In this document: positions 7,744 through 17,077 of the stretch, in pieces
Layout of the letters: the number at the start of each line of letters is the position of its first letter
Numbering within the stretch: the stretch's first letter is position 1
Notes under the pieces: generated by a model
Told to the model about the DNA's origin: nothing
The model's database searches: none
Seen by the model: the letters and a program-made list of their open reading frames with translations, nothing else
Program-made: the position numbers and the translations under genes
Source: AWTP1-13 sp963840445
GTDB taxonomy: Bacteria > Pseudomonadota > Alphaproteobacteria > Rhizobiales > Hyphomicrobiaceae
Direction: 5' to 3'
Length of the DNA stretch: 64,000 nt
Assembly (NCBI GenBank): GCA_963840445.1
Contig: CAWIZC010000018.1
Coordinates: forward strand, 186,001-250,000

Positions 7744-8808
7744 TCAGCCGGCGCGGCGCCTCAGGCGCGCCGCGTGCGAGGCTGACAGCAGCGCGGCCGC
7801 CGCCAAAGCGGCGCAAGCCAGCAGCAGCATGGTCAAGCTCAACGGCCAGCGCAGGAAAGTGCCGGTATCTCCGCGCGCGATCATGAGGGCGCGGCGGACG
7901 TTCTCTTCCAGGGGCTGCTCCAGCGCGAAGGCCAGCAGCGTCACCAGCCGGCTCCAATCAAGGACCTTGCAGGCCACGCCGACCACAGCGAACGCCAGCA
8001 GCAGATAGACGTCGAACATCGAGTTGTTGATCAGGAGAGCGGCATAGATCACCACCGCGAGCATCATGGCCGCCAGCACCCGCAGGCCGAGCGTGACCGG
8101 CCTGGCCAGGACACGATTGGCGAGCCCCGCGACGTGCCGTGCATCAATCGCCAACGCCAGCGAGGGCGAGACAAGGCCCAGCAAGGCGTCGGCGCCAAAG
8201 ATCAATCCGAGCGCCAGCACCGGAAAAGCAATGCCGTCGGCGAGCTGCTCTAGACCGAATGTGTAACGGTCGCTGCCGGAGGAAATCTCGGTGCCGACAG
8301 TCGCCAGCAGCAAGCCGAGCAAGGCCATGCCGATGGAGCGCAGCAACGAACCACGCACGGTGGCAATGCCGATGGCCAGCATCAGCACGAATAGCGCCAC
8401 GAATTCGGATGGCCCGAACAGCAGCAGGACGTGACCACCCCATTCCCACGCACCCAAGACCACGACCGCGATGGCAGGCACGATCGCCAGTGCCGCACGA
8501 CCGCTCCATCGCGCCGGCTCACCCGTTCGAATAAAGCAGCCGCGCAACAGCAGAGCCGTACCGATCACCGCGAGGCCGTAGCCGATGATGCCGGGAAATG
8601 CCCACAGACCCATCTGGCTGGCCTGGACAAAGGGCTCGCCTCGCGCACTGGCGATCGCCGCCCCTCCGGCGACCGCCGAAACACAGCCGAGCACAATGTC
8701 CGAGATGAACTCGTGTGGCCCGGGAGCCAAGCCAGGCGTGATCGTGCCCTTGCGCACCCATGCAACGCCCCCGAACTCGCAACGCAGTGAGGTGGCGCCC
8801 TCAACCAC
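7744..8808 (-). CDS. TctB/TctA hybrid membrane protein (condensed tripartite tricarboxylate transporter-like)
   Basis: A 354-residue, strongly hydrophobic protein. Residues ~35-130 look like TctB (DIVLGCVSAVAGGAAI, then a second helix ending in LLLRG). Residues ~130-215 match TctA after its first half (FGPSEFVAL, SIGMALLGLLLATVGTE, RYTFGLEQLADGI). Residues ~255-345 match the TctA C-terminus (LINNSMFDVYLLLAF, PLEENVRRALMIARGD). Both TctA halves that carry the PG-rich substrate motifs appear to be missing, so it may not transport in the usual way. The GTG start overlaps the SDR stop by 8 nt. The comparison is from memory of the families. Confidence 0.65.
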   Translation of the reverse strand: MVEGATSLRCEFGGVAWVRKGTITPGLAPGPHEFISDIVLGCVSAVAGGAAIASARGEPFVQASQMGLWAFPGIIGYGLAVIGTALLLRGCFIRTGEPARWSGRAALAIVPAIAVVVLGAWEWGGHVLLLFGPSEFVALFVLMLAIGIATVRGSLLRSIGMALLGLLLATVGTEISSGSDRYTFGLEQLADGIAFPVLALGLIFGADALLGLVSPSLALAIDARHVAGLANRVLARPVTLGLRVLAAMMLAVVIYAALLINNSMFDVYLLLAFAVVGVACKVLDWSRLVTLLAFALEQPLEENVRRALMIARGDTGTFLRWPLSLTMLLLACAALAAAALLSASHAARLRRRAG

Positions 8809-9562
8809 GACCCTCGAACGGCATCTTGGTCGCCTTGATGTTCATGAACAGCACGTTGGTGTCGAGCGGCAGGCTGGCCATGTAGCGGATCGCCGACCCG
8901 GTGTGCTCAGGATCGAACACCGGTTCCGGTGCGATCGTGCCGTTGGCCTGTGGCACGCCGGCCTTCATGCGTCCGCCCATGGCCGTGTCGGCGTTGCCGA
9001 CATCGAGCTGGCCGCAGGCGATGTCGTGCTTGCGCCCATCGAGCGCGATGCACTTGGTCAAACCGGTGATGGCGTGCTTGGAGGACGTGTAGGCCACCGA
9101 GTTCGGACGCGGCGTGTAGGCCGAGATCGAGCCGTTGTTGACGATGCGTCCACCCTTCGGGCTCTGCGACTTCATGATCTTGATGGCTTCCTGGGCACAC
9201 AGGAACGAACCGTGCAGGATCACATCGACCACGGATTTCCACGTCTCGAAGGGCAGTTCCTCCATCGGCACGGCCGGAGCGCCGAAGCCGGCATTGTTGA
9301 ACAGGAAGTCGAGACGGCCGCCGAACGCCTTCTGGGTCTCGGCGAACAACGCCTTCACCTCTTCGGGCTTGCTTACGTCCGCACGCACAGCGACCATCTT
9401 GCCGCCGCCGGCCTTAGCCATCGCCACGGTCTTGTCGAGTTCTTCCTTGCGGCGTCCGGCGACGACGACATTCCAGCCATCACCCTGCAGCGCCAGCGCC
9501 GCCGCGCGCCCGATGCCCGTGCCGCCGCCCGTGACGACCGCAACCTTGCCTTGTCCAGCCAT
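8801..9562 (-). CDS. SDR family NAD(P)-dependent oxidoreductase
   Basis: A 253-residue classical short-chain dehydrogenase/reductase. The cofactor motif TGGGTGIG is at 11-18, NNAG at 89-92 and the catalytic set Ser145, Tyr158 and Lys162 (YTSSK) follows. An Arg/Lys-rich stretch after beta-2 (GRRKEE) suggests NADP(H). The substrate is unknown. It is translationally linked to the downstream TctB/TctA-like gene by overlap, so a linked metabolic and transport role is possible. Confidence 0.9.
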   Translation of the reverse strand: MAGQGKVAVVTGGGTGIGRAAALALQGDGWNVVVAGRRKEELDKTVAMAKAGGGKMVAVRADVSKPEEVKALFAETQKAFGGRLDFLFNNAGFGAPAVPMEELPFETWKSVVDVILHGSFLCAQEAIKIMKSQSPKGGRIVNNGSISAYTPRPNSVAYTSSKHAITGLTKCIALDGRKHDIACGQLDVGNADTAMGGRMKAGVPQANGTIAPEPVFDPEHTGSAIRYMASLPLDTNVLFMNIKATKMPFEGRG

Positions 9563-9679
9563 GACCGTCTCTCCCTACCTGATTGCTGAATTCGGCGGCA
9601 GCCTACGCCAGGGCCGGCGATGCCGCCAGAGCAGCGTGCGCAAGCCCGCTGTGCCCGGCTTGCACGGCAATCGGCTACA

Positions 9680-10596
9680 TCAGTGAGCAGCCGGAAAGTC
9701 GTCCCACTGTGGGGTCTCACCGAACCGCTCGACCAGGAAATCGACGAACAGGCGCGTCTTGGCGGCCAGGTACCGGTTGGGGGCATACAGCGCATAGATG
9801 CCGAGTTCGGTCGGAGGATTGTCGGGCAGCACGATCTGCAGGCGACCCGCCTTGATGTCGGGACCCACCATGAAGGTCGGCAGCAGCGTGATGCCGTTGC
9901 CCTTTAGCGCGGCGGCCCGCAGCACATCGCCGTTGTTGGAGCACAGCGCGGAAGCGATGGGCACGCTGATGAGCTTGTCGTCCTGCACCAGCTGCCAGCG
10001 CTGCAGCGAGGTGGTGTGCCCATAGTTCAGGCAGCGATGCTGGGCCAGATCGGCGGGCACTTTCGGCGCGCCATGGCGGGCGATGTACTCCGGCGCCGCC
10101 GCCAGCACGCGCCGGGCCGGAACTAGCCGCGGGCGATCAGGCTGGAATCGGTGAGCGTGCCGATGCGCACCGTGACGTCGACGCCCTCCTCCAGCGGATC
10201 GATGAAGCGGTCGTTGAGAGTCAGCTCGATGGTCAGATCGGCGTAGCGAGCCATGAAGTCGGCCACCGCCGAGCCGAGGTACAGCATGCCGAAGGTCATC
10301 GGCGCGTTGATCTTGAGCACGCCCCTGGGCTCGTCGTGCAGGCGCGAGACCTGCAGCTCGGTCTCCTCAAGCTGCGCGAGGATGGCGATGCAGCGCTCGT
10401 AGTAGGCAAGCCCGGCCTCAGTCGGCGCGACGCGACGCGTGGTCCGGTCGAGCAGGCGAGCTCCGAGCGCCCGTTCCAGCTCCATCACAGCCTTGCTCAC
10501 CGCCGAGCGGGTCAGCCCGAGGCGCCGTCCAGCCTCGGCGAAGCTGCGCATCGCCACCACCTTGGTGAAGGCGTTCATGGCCTCGAACTTGTCCAT
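9680..10596 (-). CDS. LysR family transcriptional regulator (one frameshift in this sequence)
   Basis: An N-terminal winged HTH (residues ~5-65, AEAGRRLGLTRSAVSKAVMELE) is followed by a LysR substrate-binding domain. The frame is broken near 10126-10131, where the first part ends LIARG-stop and the second resumes in another frame. Adding one base to the CGCGG run gives a continuous LIARRLVPARRVLAAAPEYI and a normal length of 305 residues. It is divergent from the dioxygenase-like/esterase pair and probably regulates it through the inverted repeat in the shared promoter region. Confidence 0.85.
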
Positions 10597-10623
10597 ATTG
10601 TATCCATTTGGGAACCAGACTGG

Positions 10624-10650
10624 CCATAAATAGCATGATTGTATTTATGG
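10624..10650. promoter_or_regulatory. Inverted repeat in the divergent LysR/dioxygenase promoter region
   Basis: CCATAAATA (10624-10632) and TATTTATGG (10642-10650) form a perfect 9-bp inverted repeat with a 9-nt spacer, in an AT-rich patch of an otherwise GC-rich sequence. It lies 28 nt upstream of the LysR start and 74 nt upstream of the dioxygenase-like start. LysR proteins bind interrupted dyads of this kind at divergent promoters; assignment to this regulator is inference. Confidence 0.6.
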
Positions 10651-10723
10651 ATCGAGCATCCGATCTTCCTGCCATGGAATTCACACCAGCCCCGCTCTAG
10701 CAGCGGGAGACAGGGAAACAGCC

Positions 10724-11657
10724 ATGTCAGGCATCCATCACGTCACGGCCATCTCCGGCGCGGCCAGCCGCAACCTCGACTTCTACACGCGGGCCTTGGG
10801 CCTCAGGTTCGTGAAGAAGACCGTCAACTTCGACGATCCCGGCACCTATCACCTGTATTACGGCGACGAGGCGGGCCATCCCGGCACCATCCTCACCTTC
10901 TTCCCGTGGGAGCATGCCTCGCCCGGCCGAGCCGGCGTCGGCCTCACCCAGCAGACCGCGTTCCGGGTACCCGCACGCTCGATCGGCCTACTGGACGCAT
11001 CGCCTGATCGAAAAGGGCGTGACCGACGGCAAGGTCGGCAAGCGCTTCGGCCAGCCGGTGCTCGAGTTCACCGATCCCGACGGCATGGGCCTGGCACTGG
11101 TCGGCGTCGAAGGCGCCGAGGCCGAGGCCGCCTGGAGCAACGGTGACATTCCCGCCGAGCACGCTATCCGCGGCTTCCACGGCGCGACGCTGATGTTGGA
11201 CAGCGCCGAGCGTACCGGCGCCGTGCTGACCGACGTGCTGGGCTTCAGGCAAGTCGGCCGCGAAGACGGCTATGTCCGCTACCAGGCGAGCGATCCCGTC
11301 GGCGGCATCATCGACATCCGCGAGGCCAAGGGCTTCCTGCCTGGCCACATGGGCCGCGGCTCGGTGCACCACATCGCCTTCCGCGCCAAGGATGACGCGG
11401 AGCAGGCGGAGATGGCGAGGAAGCTCACGGCGACGCACGACCTGCATGTCACGCAACAGCTCGACCGGCAGTACTTCCGCTCGATCTACTTCCGCGAGCC
11501 GGGCGGCATCATCTTCGAGATCGCTACCGACGCGCCGGGCTTCGCGGTCGACGAGCCGGTCGCAACTCTCGGCCAGCAGCTGAAGCTGCCGGCGTTCCTG
11601 GAGCCGCGCCGCAGCCAGATCGAAGCGGTGCTGCCTGCACTGGAAAGGGCCGCCTGA
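10724..11657 (+). CDS. VOC family ring-cleaving dioxygenase-like protein, MhqO/YkcA type (one frameshift)
   Basis: Two tandem vicinal-oxygen-chelate modules: the first opens SGIHHVTAISG with the metal His; the second has GRGSVHHIAFRAKD and the metal Glu in EPGGIIFEIATD. The frame breaks at about 10987, where one extra C in the run ATCGGCCTACTGG shifts translation. Removing it gives SIGYWTHRLIEKGV and 310 residues, the normal size. Family members cleave or isomerise quinone/catechol-type rings. The stop overlaps the next gene's ATG (TGATG), giving the dioxygenase plus hydrolase pairing seen in Bacillus mhqO/mhqD-type systems. Confidence 0.82.
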
Positions 11658-12302
11658 TGCAAAACAACCTGTCATTCATCCATTGCTACGAGCCGTCGGC
11701 GCGCCCTGGTGCGCCGACACTCCTCCTACTGCACGGAACGGGCGGCAACGAGAACGATCTGCTTCCGCTCGGCCGCATGGTCGCGCCGGGCGCTGCGCTT
11801 CTGTCGCCGCGCGGCAAGGTGCTGGAGAACGGCATGCCGCGCTTCTTCCGCCGTCTCGCCGAAGGCGTGTTCGACGAGCAGGACGTGCGGCGACGCGCCA
11901 ACGAGCTGGCGGATTTCGTCACCGAGGCGCGCGGCCGTTACGACCTGCCGGCGCCGATTGCGGTCGGCTACTCGAACGGCGCCAACATTGCCGCCGCCGT
12001 CTTGCTGCTGCGCCCGGAGGCGCTAGCGGGTGCGGTGCTGCTGCGCCCGATGATGCCGTTGCGCGTAGTCTCCCGTCGCCGACCTCAGCGGCAAATCCAT
12101 CCTGCTGCTGTCGGGCGCCATGGACCCGATCGCCTCTGCCGACAGCACGGCCCGTCTCATCGCCGCGTTTGGCAAAGCCGGCGCACAGGTGGAGCACCGC
12201 GATCTACCGGCCGGCCACGAGTTGTCCCAGGCAGATATCTCCGCTGCCCGCAGCTGGCTGGTTGCTGCGGATCTTGCCGAGTTGCGGAGTGAGGTGGCGT
12301 AA
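11657..12302 (+). CDS. Alpha/beta hydrolase, MhqD/carboxylesterase type (one frameshift)
   Basis: A phospholipase/carboxylesterase-like alpha/beta hydrolase. The oxyanion region LLLHGTGGNENDLLPLG is near the N-terminus and the nucleophile Ser is in GYSNGA. After a frame break at about 12072-12074 (one extra C) the catalytic Asp lies in SGAMDPI and His in PAGHEL. The corrected length is 214 residues, normal for the family. It is translationally coupled to the dioxygenase-like gene and probably hydrolyses its ring-opened product. Confidence 0.8.
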
Positions 12303-12306
12303 GAGG

Positions 12307-13527
12307 CTAGCGCCGCAAGTGGCCTGACGCAGCGCGGGGACCCGTGCGATACACGCCGTCCTCGGTCATCAGCGTGGCGAGGATGCCCTCGCGTAGGCCA
12401 CGATCCGCCACGCGCAGCCGCTGGCACGGCCAGGTTTGCAGCAGGGCCTCCAGGATGGCGCAGCCGGCCAGCACTAGATCCGCCCGCTCCCTGCCAACGC
12501 AGGGTTGCGCCGCCCGCTCCTCGTAGCTCGACGCCAGCAGCTCCTCGGTCACCGCACGTGCCTGGGCGATGTCGAGCCAGCAGCCGTCGACCTTGTTGCG
12601 CTCGTAGCGCGGCAGCCGCAGGTGTACGCCGGCCACCGTCGTCACGGTGCCGGATGTGCCGAGCAGATGTGCGTTGCCGTTGGCCAAGCGCCGACGCAGG
12701 TCGTGCTCGGCTTCGAAGGGCTGCAGCAGGCGCGCCACGTGACGCACCATGGCATCGAAAATCTCCGCATTGACCAGCTTGCCGCCGAACTGCTCGGCCA
12801 AAGTGACCACGCCCACCTGCAGGGACGTCCAGGCGACGATGCAGCTTTGCACCTCCAGCCGATCGTGCAGCGAACGGCGCCGACCATGCCGGCGCTGCGT
12901 CAGGTCGAGCCAGATCAACTCCGACGAGCCGCCACCGATATCGAACACCAGCGCGAAGTCGCACGACAGGTCGATCAGCGAGGCACAGCCCGACACGGCA
13001 AGTTTGGCCTCTGTCTCGCGGTCGACAATCTTGATGTCGAGGCCAGTGTCCTGGCGCACGCGGCCGAGGAACTCGTCCGCATTGCAGGCCAGACGACAGG
13101 CCTCAGTCGCGATAAGGCCGGCCCGCTCCACCTTGTTGCGGTCCATCTTGGCCGCACACACCCGCAGCGCGTCGATGGTGCGCTCGATGGCCGGTTGCGA
13201 CAACCGCCCGGTTGCCGACACGCCCTCGCCAAGGCGGATGATGCGCGAGAATGCGTCGACGACCTTAAAGCCGCGCCGCGAGGGGCGTGCGACCAGCAGG
13301 CGACAGTTGTTGGTGCCAAGATCGAGCGCCGCGTAGGTGCGGCCGGCAACATTCGTTGTGCCGTTTCCGTTTCCGGCCGTGTGGTTGGTTCCACCGGCCG
13401 GAACCGATGACAGGGAAGGGACGCCGGCAGACGCCGCGTCTGGGCCACGATCGGCGCAACTGTCCAATCCGGCATGCGCCCCAGCATGCGGATTGCCCGC
13501 CCCGTCGTGCGACTTCGTACCCTCCAC
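12307..13527 (-). CDS. Ppx/GppA family phosphatase (exopolyphosphatase-like)
   Basis: A 406-residue protein of the sugar kinase/Hsp70-like fold. The phosphate-1 motif AALDLGTNNCRLLVA is near residue 67, the central GLIATEACR and ETEAKLAVSGC blocks follow, and FDIGGGSSELIWLDL is the phosphate-2 motif. The family hydrolyses polyphosphate or pppGpp. The first ~65 residues are low in complexity (Gly/Ala/His/Asn) and unlike the family, so they are a linker or the start is further in. The start is GTG with AAGGA close before it. It converges on the esterase gene with a 4-nt gap. Confidence 0.88.
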   Translation of the reverse strand: MEGTKSHDGAGNPHAGAHAGLDSCADRGPDAASAGVPSLSSVPAGGTNHTAGNGNGTTNVAGRTYAALDLGTNNCRLLVARPSRRGFKVVDAFSRIIRLGEGVSATGRLSQPAIERTIDALRVCAAKMDRNKVERAGLIATEACRLACNADEFLGRVRQDTGLDIKIVDRETEAKLAVSGCASLIDLSCDFALVFDIGGGSSELIWLDLTQRRHGRRRSLHDRLEVQSCIVAWTSLQVGVVTLAEQFGGKLVNAEIFDAMVRHVARLLQPFEAEHDLRRRLANGNAHLLGTSGTVTTVAGVHLRLPRYERNKVDGCWLDIAQARAVTEELLASSYEERAAQPCVGRERADLVLAGCAILEALLQTWPCQRLRVADRGLREGILATLMTEDGVYRTGPRAASGHLRR

Positions 13528-13875
13528 AATCCTTCTCCGCGCTCACGTTCGGCCTGCGGGCCGCGAAGCGTCATTGTGCTGCAACTTGCGGCCAATCTAG
13601 CAGGTCAGGGCTATCGGTAAAGGCAGCAAGCAAGAGCATGGTGAGGAACGGCGTACTGCAACCGCAAGTCTGCATGCTGTCAGGCTGCGGAGCCAGTCTG
13701 GCGATGTTGGCGGGCACCCCGGCCACTTCGGGCCTCCCGCGAATTGCGCGGCTCACGGTTGGCGTACCCTCTTGCCGTGCCGATCACCGGGGGTGCCGGA
13801 CATCCGATCCGTGCTCTCGACGATGACAATGGAGTGTGAAATAACTTTGCAAAAATTCGCACCAGAAAGGTGCTT
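13528..13875. other. 348-nt divergent intergenic region
   Basis: The region lies between the minus-strand Ppx/GppA gene and the plus-strand sugar operon. I see no convincing gene. Just before the operon, the AT-rich tract around 13833-13858 probably contains the promoter. A small hairpin GCACC-agaaa-GGTGC (13859-13873) overlaps the likely ribosome binding site (AAAGG) of the first operon gene. Confidence 0.45.
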
Positions 13876-14886
13876 ATGTCTCGCCCCCTCATTCTGATCG
13901 ACGCTGCTCCTCGATCCAAGGACATGATCTTCTCGGGCGACGCCGAGGCCCGCCTGAAGGCCCTCGCCGACATCGTGGAGCACTACGACGGCCGCATGCC
14001 TGATCCCATCGTCGATGCGCACCTTTCCAGGGCGGATGTTATTGTTGGCCAGACGCCAATGGACGCGCATCGGTTGGCTCGCGCCGAACGGCTCAAGGCC
14101 ATCATCAATGTGAAGGGCAACTGGGAGCCGGTGATCGACTATGCCGAGGCGCATCGGCGAGGCATCCAGGTGTTGTCGATTGCACCTGCCATGGCGCCTG
14201 CGGTTGCGGAGATGTGCGTCGGCCTTGCCATTGCGCTGGGCCGGGGCATCGCGCGTAACGACAAGCTGTTCCGCGCGGGCGGCGAGAGCTATGGCATCCG
14301 CGGTAACGGCGACGCGGTCTCGCTCTATGATGCCGATGTGGGGTTCATCGGCTACGGCAATCTGGGTCGGGCCCTGCGACCTCTGCTCGAGCCATTTCGC
14401 TGCCGCGTCGGCGTGTACGATCCCTGGCTCACGCCCGGGTACCTGACGACGGAAGGGTGCCATGCGGCAGGTCTCGACGACGTATTGGCCCAATCGCGTT
14501 TCCTGTTCATCCTCGCCGGCGTCCATGCTGAGAACGAAGGCTTCTTGGATCGGGCCAAGCTGGCACGCATCCGGCCTGACGCGTGCGTGGTGCTGGCCAG
14601 CCGGGCCGAGGTCACCGAGTTCCACGCGTTCGTCGAGCTAGCCGAAGCCGGCCGCTTCCGTGCCGCTATCGATGTCTTTCCCGTAGAGCCGGTACCGGCG
14701 GACGACCTCGTGCGGCACACCAGGAACATCCTACTGTCCTCGCACCTAGCCGGAGGCACGCGCGACAGCTACCGACGCATCAGCGAGCTTCTGCTCGACG
14801 AGATACCGCACATCCTGAAAGGATTGCCCGCCCGGCGTCTCCAGCACGCCGAACCTCGCTTGGCCGCGCTCCAGCGCAGCCGTTGA
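13876..14886 (+). CDS. D-isomer-specific 2-hydroxyacid dehydrogenase family protein
   Basis: A 336-residue protein with the Rossmann motif GFIGYGNLG at 156-164 and the catalytic residues Arg243 (ASRAE), Glu271 (VEP) and His290 (SSHLAG), so it should be active. Members reduce or oxidise 2-hydroxyacids such as glycerate, glyoxylate or phosphoglycerate. The ATG at 13876 is preferred over a GTG two codons upstream because AGAAAGG precedes it. It opens the plus-strand operon that continues with two Gfo/Idh proteins and a sugar-type ABC importer, so it probably acts on a sugar breakdown product. Confidence 0.88.
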   Translation: MSRPLILIDAAPRSKDMIFSGDAEARLKALADIVEHYDGRMPDPIVDAHLSRADVIVGQTPMDAHRLARAERLKAIINVKGNWEPVIDYAEAHRRGIQVLSIAPAMAPAVAEMCVGLAIALGRGIARNDKLFRAGGESYGIRGNGDAVSLYDADVGFIGYGNLGRALRPLLEPFRCRVGVYDPWLTPGYLTTEGCHAAGLDDVLAQSRFLFILAGVHAENEGFLDRAKLARIRPDACVVLASRAEVTEFHAFVELAEAGRFRAAIDVFPVEPVPADDLVRHTRNILLSSHLAGGTRDSYRRISELLLDEIPHILKGLPARRLQHAEPRLAALQRSR

Positions 14887-14915
14887 AATCCAACCAGAGC
14901 AACGATCCGGGTCCA

Positions 14916-15956
14916 ATGCCGAGCACCTCGACTACTCCCTACCCCAAGCTTCGCTTCGCCGCCGTCGGCCTGGATCACCGGCACATCTATGACCAGGTCA
15001 AAAGCCTGCAGGACATCGGCGCCGAGTGTGTGGGCTTCTGGACCAGCGATGACGCCAGGCCTCTGCCCGGCTTCATAGAGCGCTTCCCGGACATTCCGCG
15101 CGTGGCCGACCGGCGCCGCCTTCTCGAGGACCCTTCGGTTCACCTCATCACATGCGCCGCCATACCCTGCGACCGGGCGAACCTCGCCATCGAGGCGATG
15201 CGGGCCGGCAAGGACTTCATGGTCGACAAACCGGGCGTTACGAGCTTCGAGCATCTGGCGGCCGTCAAGAAGGTGCAGGCAGAAACTGGCCGCATCTTCT
15301 CGGTGAATTTCACCGAGCGTTTTGAGGTCCGGTCGACAACCCGCGCCGGCGAGCTCGTCAAAGCGGGCGCCATCGGGCGCGTCGTCCATACCTGCGGCCT
15401 GGGACCCCATCGCCTCAACCGCCACCTCCGGCCGGAGTGGTTTTTCCGCCGCGAGGCCTATGGCGGCATCCTGACCGACATTGGCTCGCACCAGTTCGAC
15501 CAATTTCTGTTCTTCACCGGGTCGACCGACGCCCGCATCGTCGCCGCGCGTGCCGCAAACGTGGCACATCCCGAGGACCCCGACTTCGAAGACCTGGGCG
15601 AGGTGATGGTCGAGAGCGACAAGGCGTCCGGCTACTTCCGCATCGACTGGTTCACCCCGGACGGGCTCAGCACCTGGGGCGACGGACGCTGCACCATTGT
15701 CGGCACCGAAGGCACCATCGAGCTGCGCAAGTACGTTGACATTGCAGGCCGGCCCGGCATCGATCACCTGTTCCTGGTCGACAATAAGGGCACGCGATAT
15801 GTCGATTGTTCCGACGCCGTGCTGCCTTACTACACGAACCTGCGCACAGACATCTTCGAGCGCACCGAGACGGCCATGGCGCAAAGTTACTGTTTCAGGG
15901 TGTGCGAGCTGGCGCTTGAGGCACAGGCGTTGGCGCAGCGCACCTCTGGCAGGTAG
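14916..15956 (+). CDS. Gfo/Idh/MocA family oxidoreductase (first of two)
   Basis: A 346-residue NAD(P)-dependent sugar dehydrogenase-like protein. The N-terminal Rossmann part begins KLRFAAVGLDHRH. The usual EKP is DKP here (104-106, Lys105 conserved), and the C-terminal block GILTDIGSHQFDQ (184-196) contains the catalytic His. ATG 14916 is chosen because homology begins just after it; upstream codons lie inside the preceding gene. It is 29 nt after the dehydrogenase and 5 nt before the ABC ATPase gene. Family members oxidise or epimerise sugars and inositols; the substrate is unknown. Confidence 0.88.
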   Translation: MPSTSTTPYPKLRFAAVGLDHRHIYDQVKSLQDIGAECVGFWTSDDARPLPGFIERFPDIPRVADRRRLLEDPSVHLITCAAIPCDRANLAIEAMRAGKDFMVDKPGVTSFEHLAAVKKVQAETGRIFSVNFTERFEVRSTTRAGELVKAGAIGRVVHTCGLGPHRLNRHLRPEWFFRREAYGGILTDIGSHQFDQFLFFTGSTDARIVAARAANVAHPEDPDFEDLGEVMVESDKASGYFRIDWFTPDGLSTWGDGRCTIVGTEGTIELRKYVDIAGRPGIDHLFLVDNKGTRYVDCSDAVLPYYTNLRTDIFERTETAMAQSYCFRVCELALEAQALAQRTSGR

Positions 15957-15961
15957 ACCGG

Positions 15962-17077
15962 ATGGCGAGCCTGCGGCTCAACAACGTCGTCAAGATCTTC
16001 GGCCAGGTGGAGGTCATCCGCGGGATCAGCCTCGACGTGGCGGACGGCGAGTTCGTCGTTTTCGTTGGGCCGTCGGGGTGTGGGAAGTCGACCCTGCTGC
16101 GCATCGTCGCGGGCCTTGAGACGGCGACCTCGGGCGACGTGATTCTCAACGGCTCAATCGTCAACGACACCCCTGCGGCCGAGCGCGGGCTGGCCATGGT
16201 GTTCCAGAGCTACGCGCTCTATCCGCACATGAGCGTCTATCAGAATCTTTCCTTCGGCCTCGAGAACGCGCGCCTGCCGAAGGCCGAGATCGACGCGCGA
16301 GTGCAGCGCGCCGCCCGCATGCTGCAGATCGAGGGGCTGCTCGCACGCAAGCCCCGGCAGCTGTCCGGCGGACAGCGCCAGCGTGTGGCGATCGGCCGGG
16401 CCATCACGAGAAAGCCGCAGATCTTCCTGTTCGACGAGCCGCTGTCCAATCTCGATGCAGAGCTGCGTGTGCAGATGCGGGTCGAGCTGTCGAAGCTGCA
16501 TTCCGACCTCGCCGCCACCATGATCCATGTCACGCACGATCAGGTCGAGGCCATGACCATGGCGAGCAAGATCGTGGTGCTCCGCGATGGCCGTATCGAG
16601 CAGGTCGGTGCACCGCTCGATGTCTACAATTGTCCGGCCAACCGTTTCGTCGCCGGGTTCATCGGCTCACCGCGCATGAACTTCATGAGCGGGCGAATAA
16701 GCACTCATGCGGACGGCGAAATCGCAATCGGCGCACAAGGGCTACCACCGGTTCGCGTGCAGGTCTCGGGCGAAGGGCTGTCGCTGGGAGATGAGGTGAC
16801 GCTCGGGATCAGGCCGGAGCACCTCGCGCCGACCTCCGGCGAGGGCTGGCCGCTCGTCGTCGAGGTGGTCGAGCAGCTCGGCGGGACGAGCTACATTCAC
16901 GCCCGTCTGCCCGATGGCGAGCGGCTCACTCTTACCGAGCCCGGTCAGACGCAGCTCCGATCAGGTGCGCAAGTGCGGGTTGCGCCCGCACCGGATTGCC
17001 TGCACGTGTTTCGAAAGGACCGGGATGAAGTCGCGCTCAGGCCCGTCCAAGCGCCAACGACGGTGAGCATGGCATGA
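15962..17077 (+). CDS. Sugar-type ABC transporter ATP-binding protein (MalK/UgpC family)
   Basis: A 371-residue ATPase of the CUT1 class. Walker A GPSGCGKST is at 36-44, the Q-loop Gln82, the signature LSGGQ at 134-138 and Walker B IFLFDE at 154-159, followed by the MalK-type HVTHDQVEAMTMA. A C-terminal TOBE regulatory domain spans ~240-355. Its TGA overlaps the next ATG by 4 nt (ATGA), so translation is coupled. It should energise the two permeases encoded at 19.6-21.6 kb. Confidence 0.93.
   Translation: MASLRLNNVVKIFGQVEVIRGISLDVADGEFVVFVGPSGCGKSTLLRIVAGLETATSGDVILNGSIVNDTPAAERGLAMVFQSYALYPHMSVYQNLSFGLENARLPKAEIDARVQRAARMLQIEGLLARKPRQLSGGQRQRVAIGRAITRKPQIFLFDEPLSNLDAELRVQMRVELSKLHSDLAATMIHVTHDQVEAMTMASKIVVLRDGRIEQVGAPLDVYNCPANRFVAGFIGSPRMNFMSGRISTHADGEIAIGAQGLPPVRVQVSGEGLSLGDEVTLGIRPEHLAPTSGEGWPLVVEVVEQLGGTSYIHARLPDGERLTLTEPGQTQLRSGAQVRVAPAPDCLHVFRKDRDEVALRPVQAPTTVSMA

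Noticed and set aside
9680..10596. Reading the split LysR as two separate genes or a decayed pseudogene
   Set aside because: One added base restores a standard 305-residue LysR, and similar single-base breaks occur in essential-type genes across the window, so sequence error is the simpler explanation.
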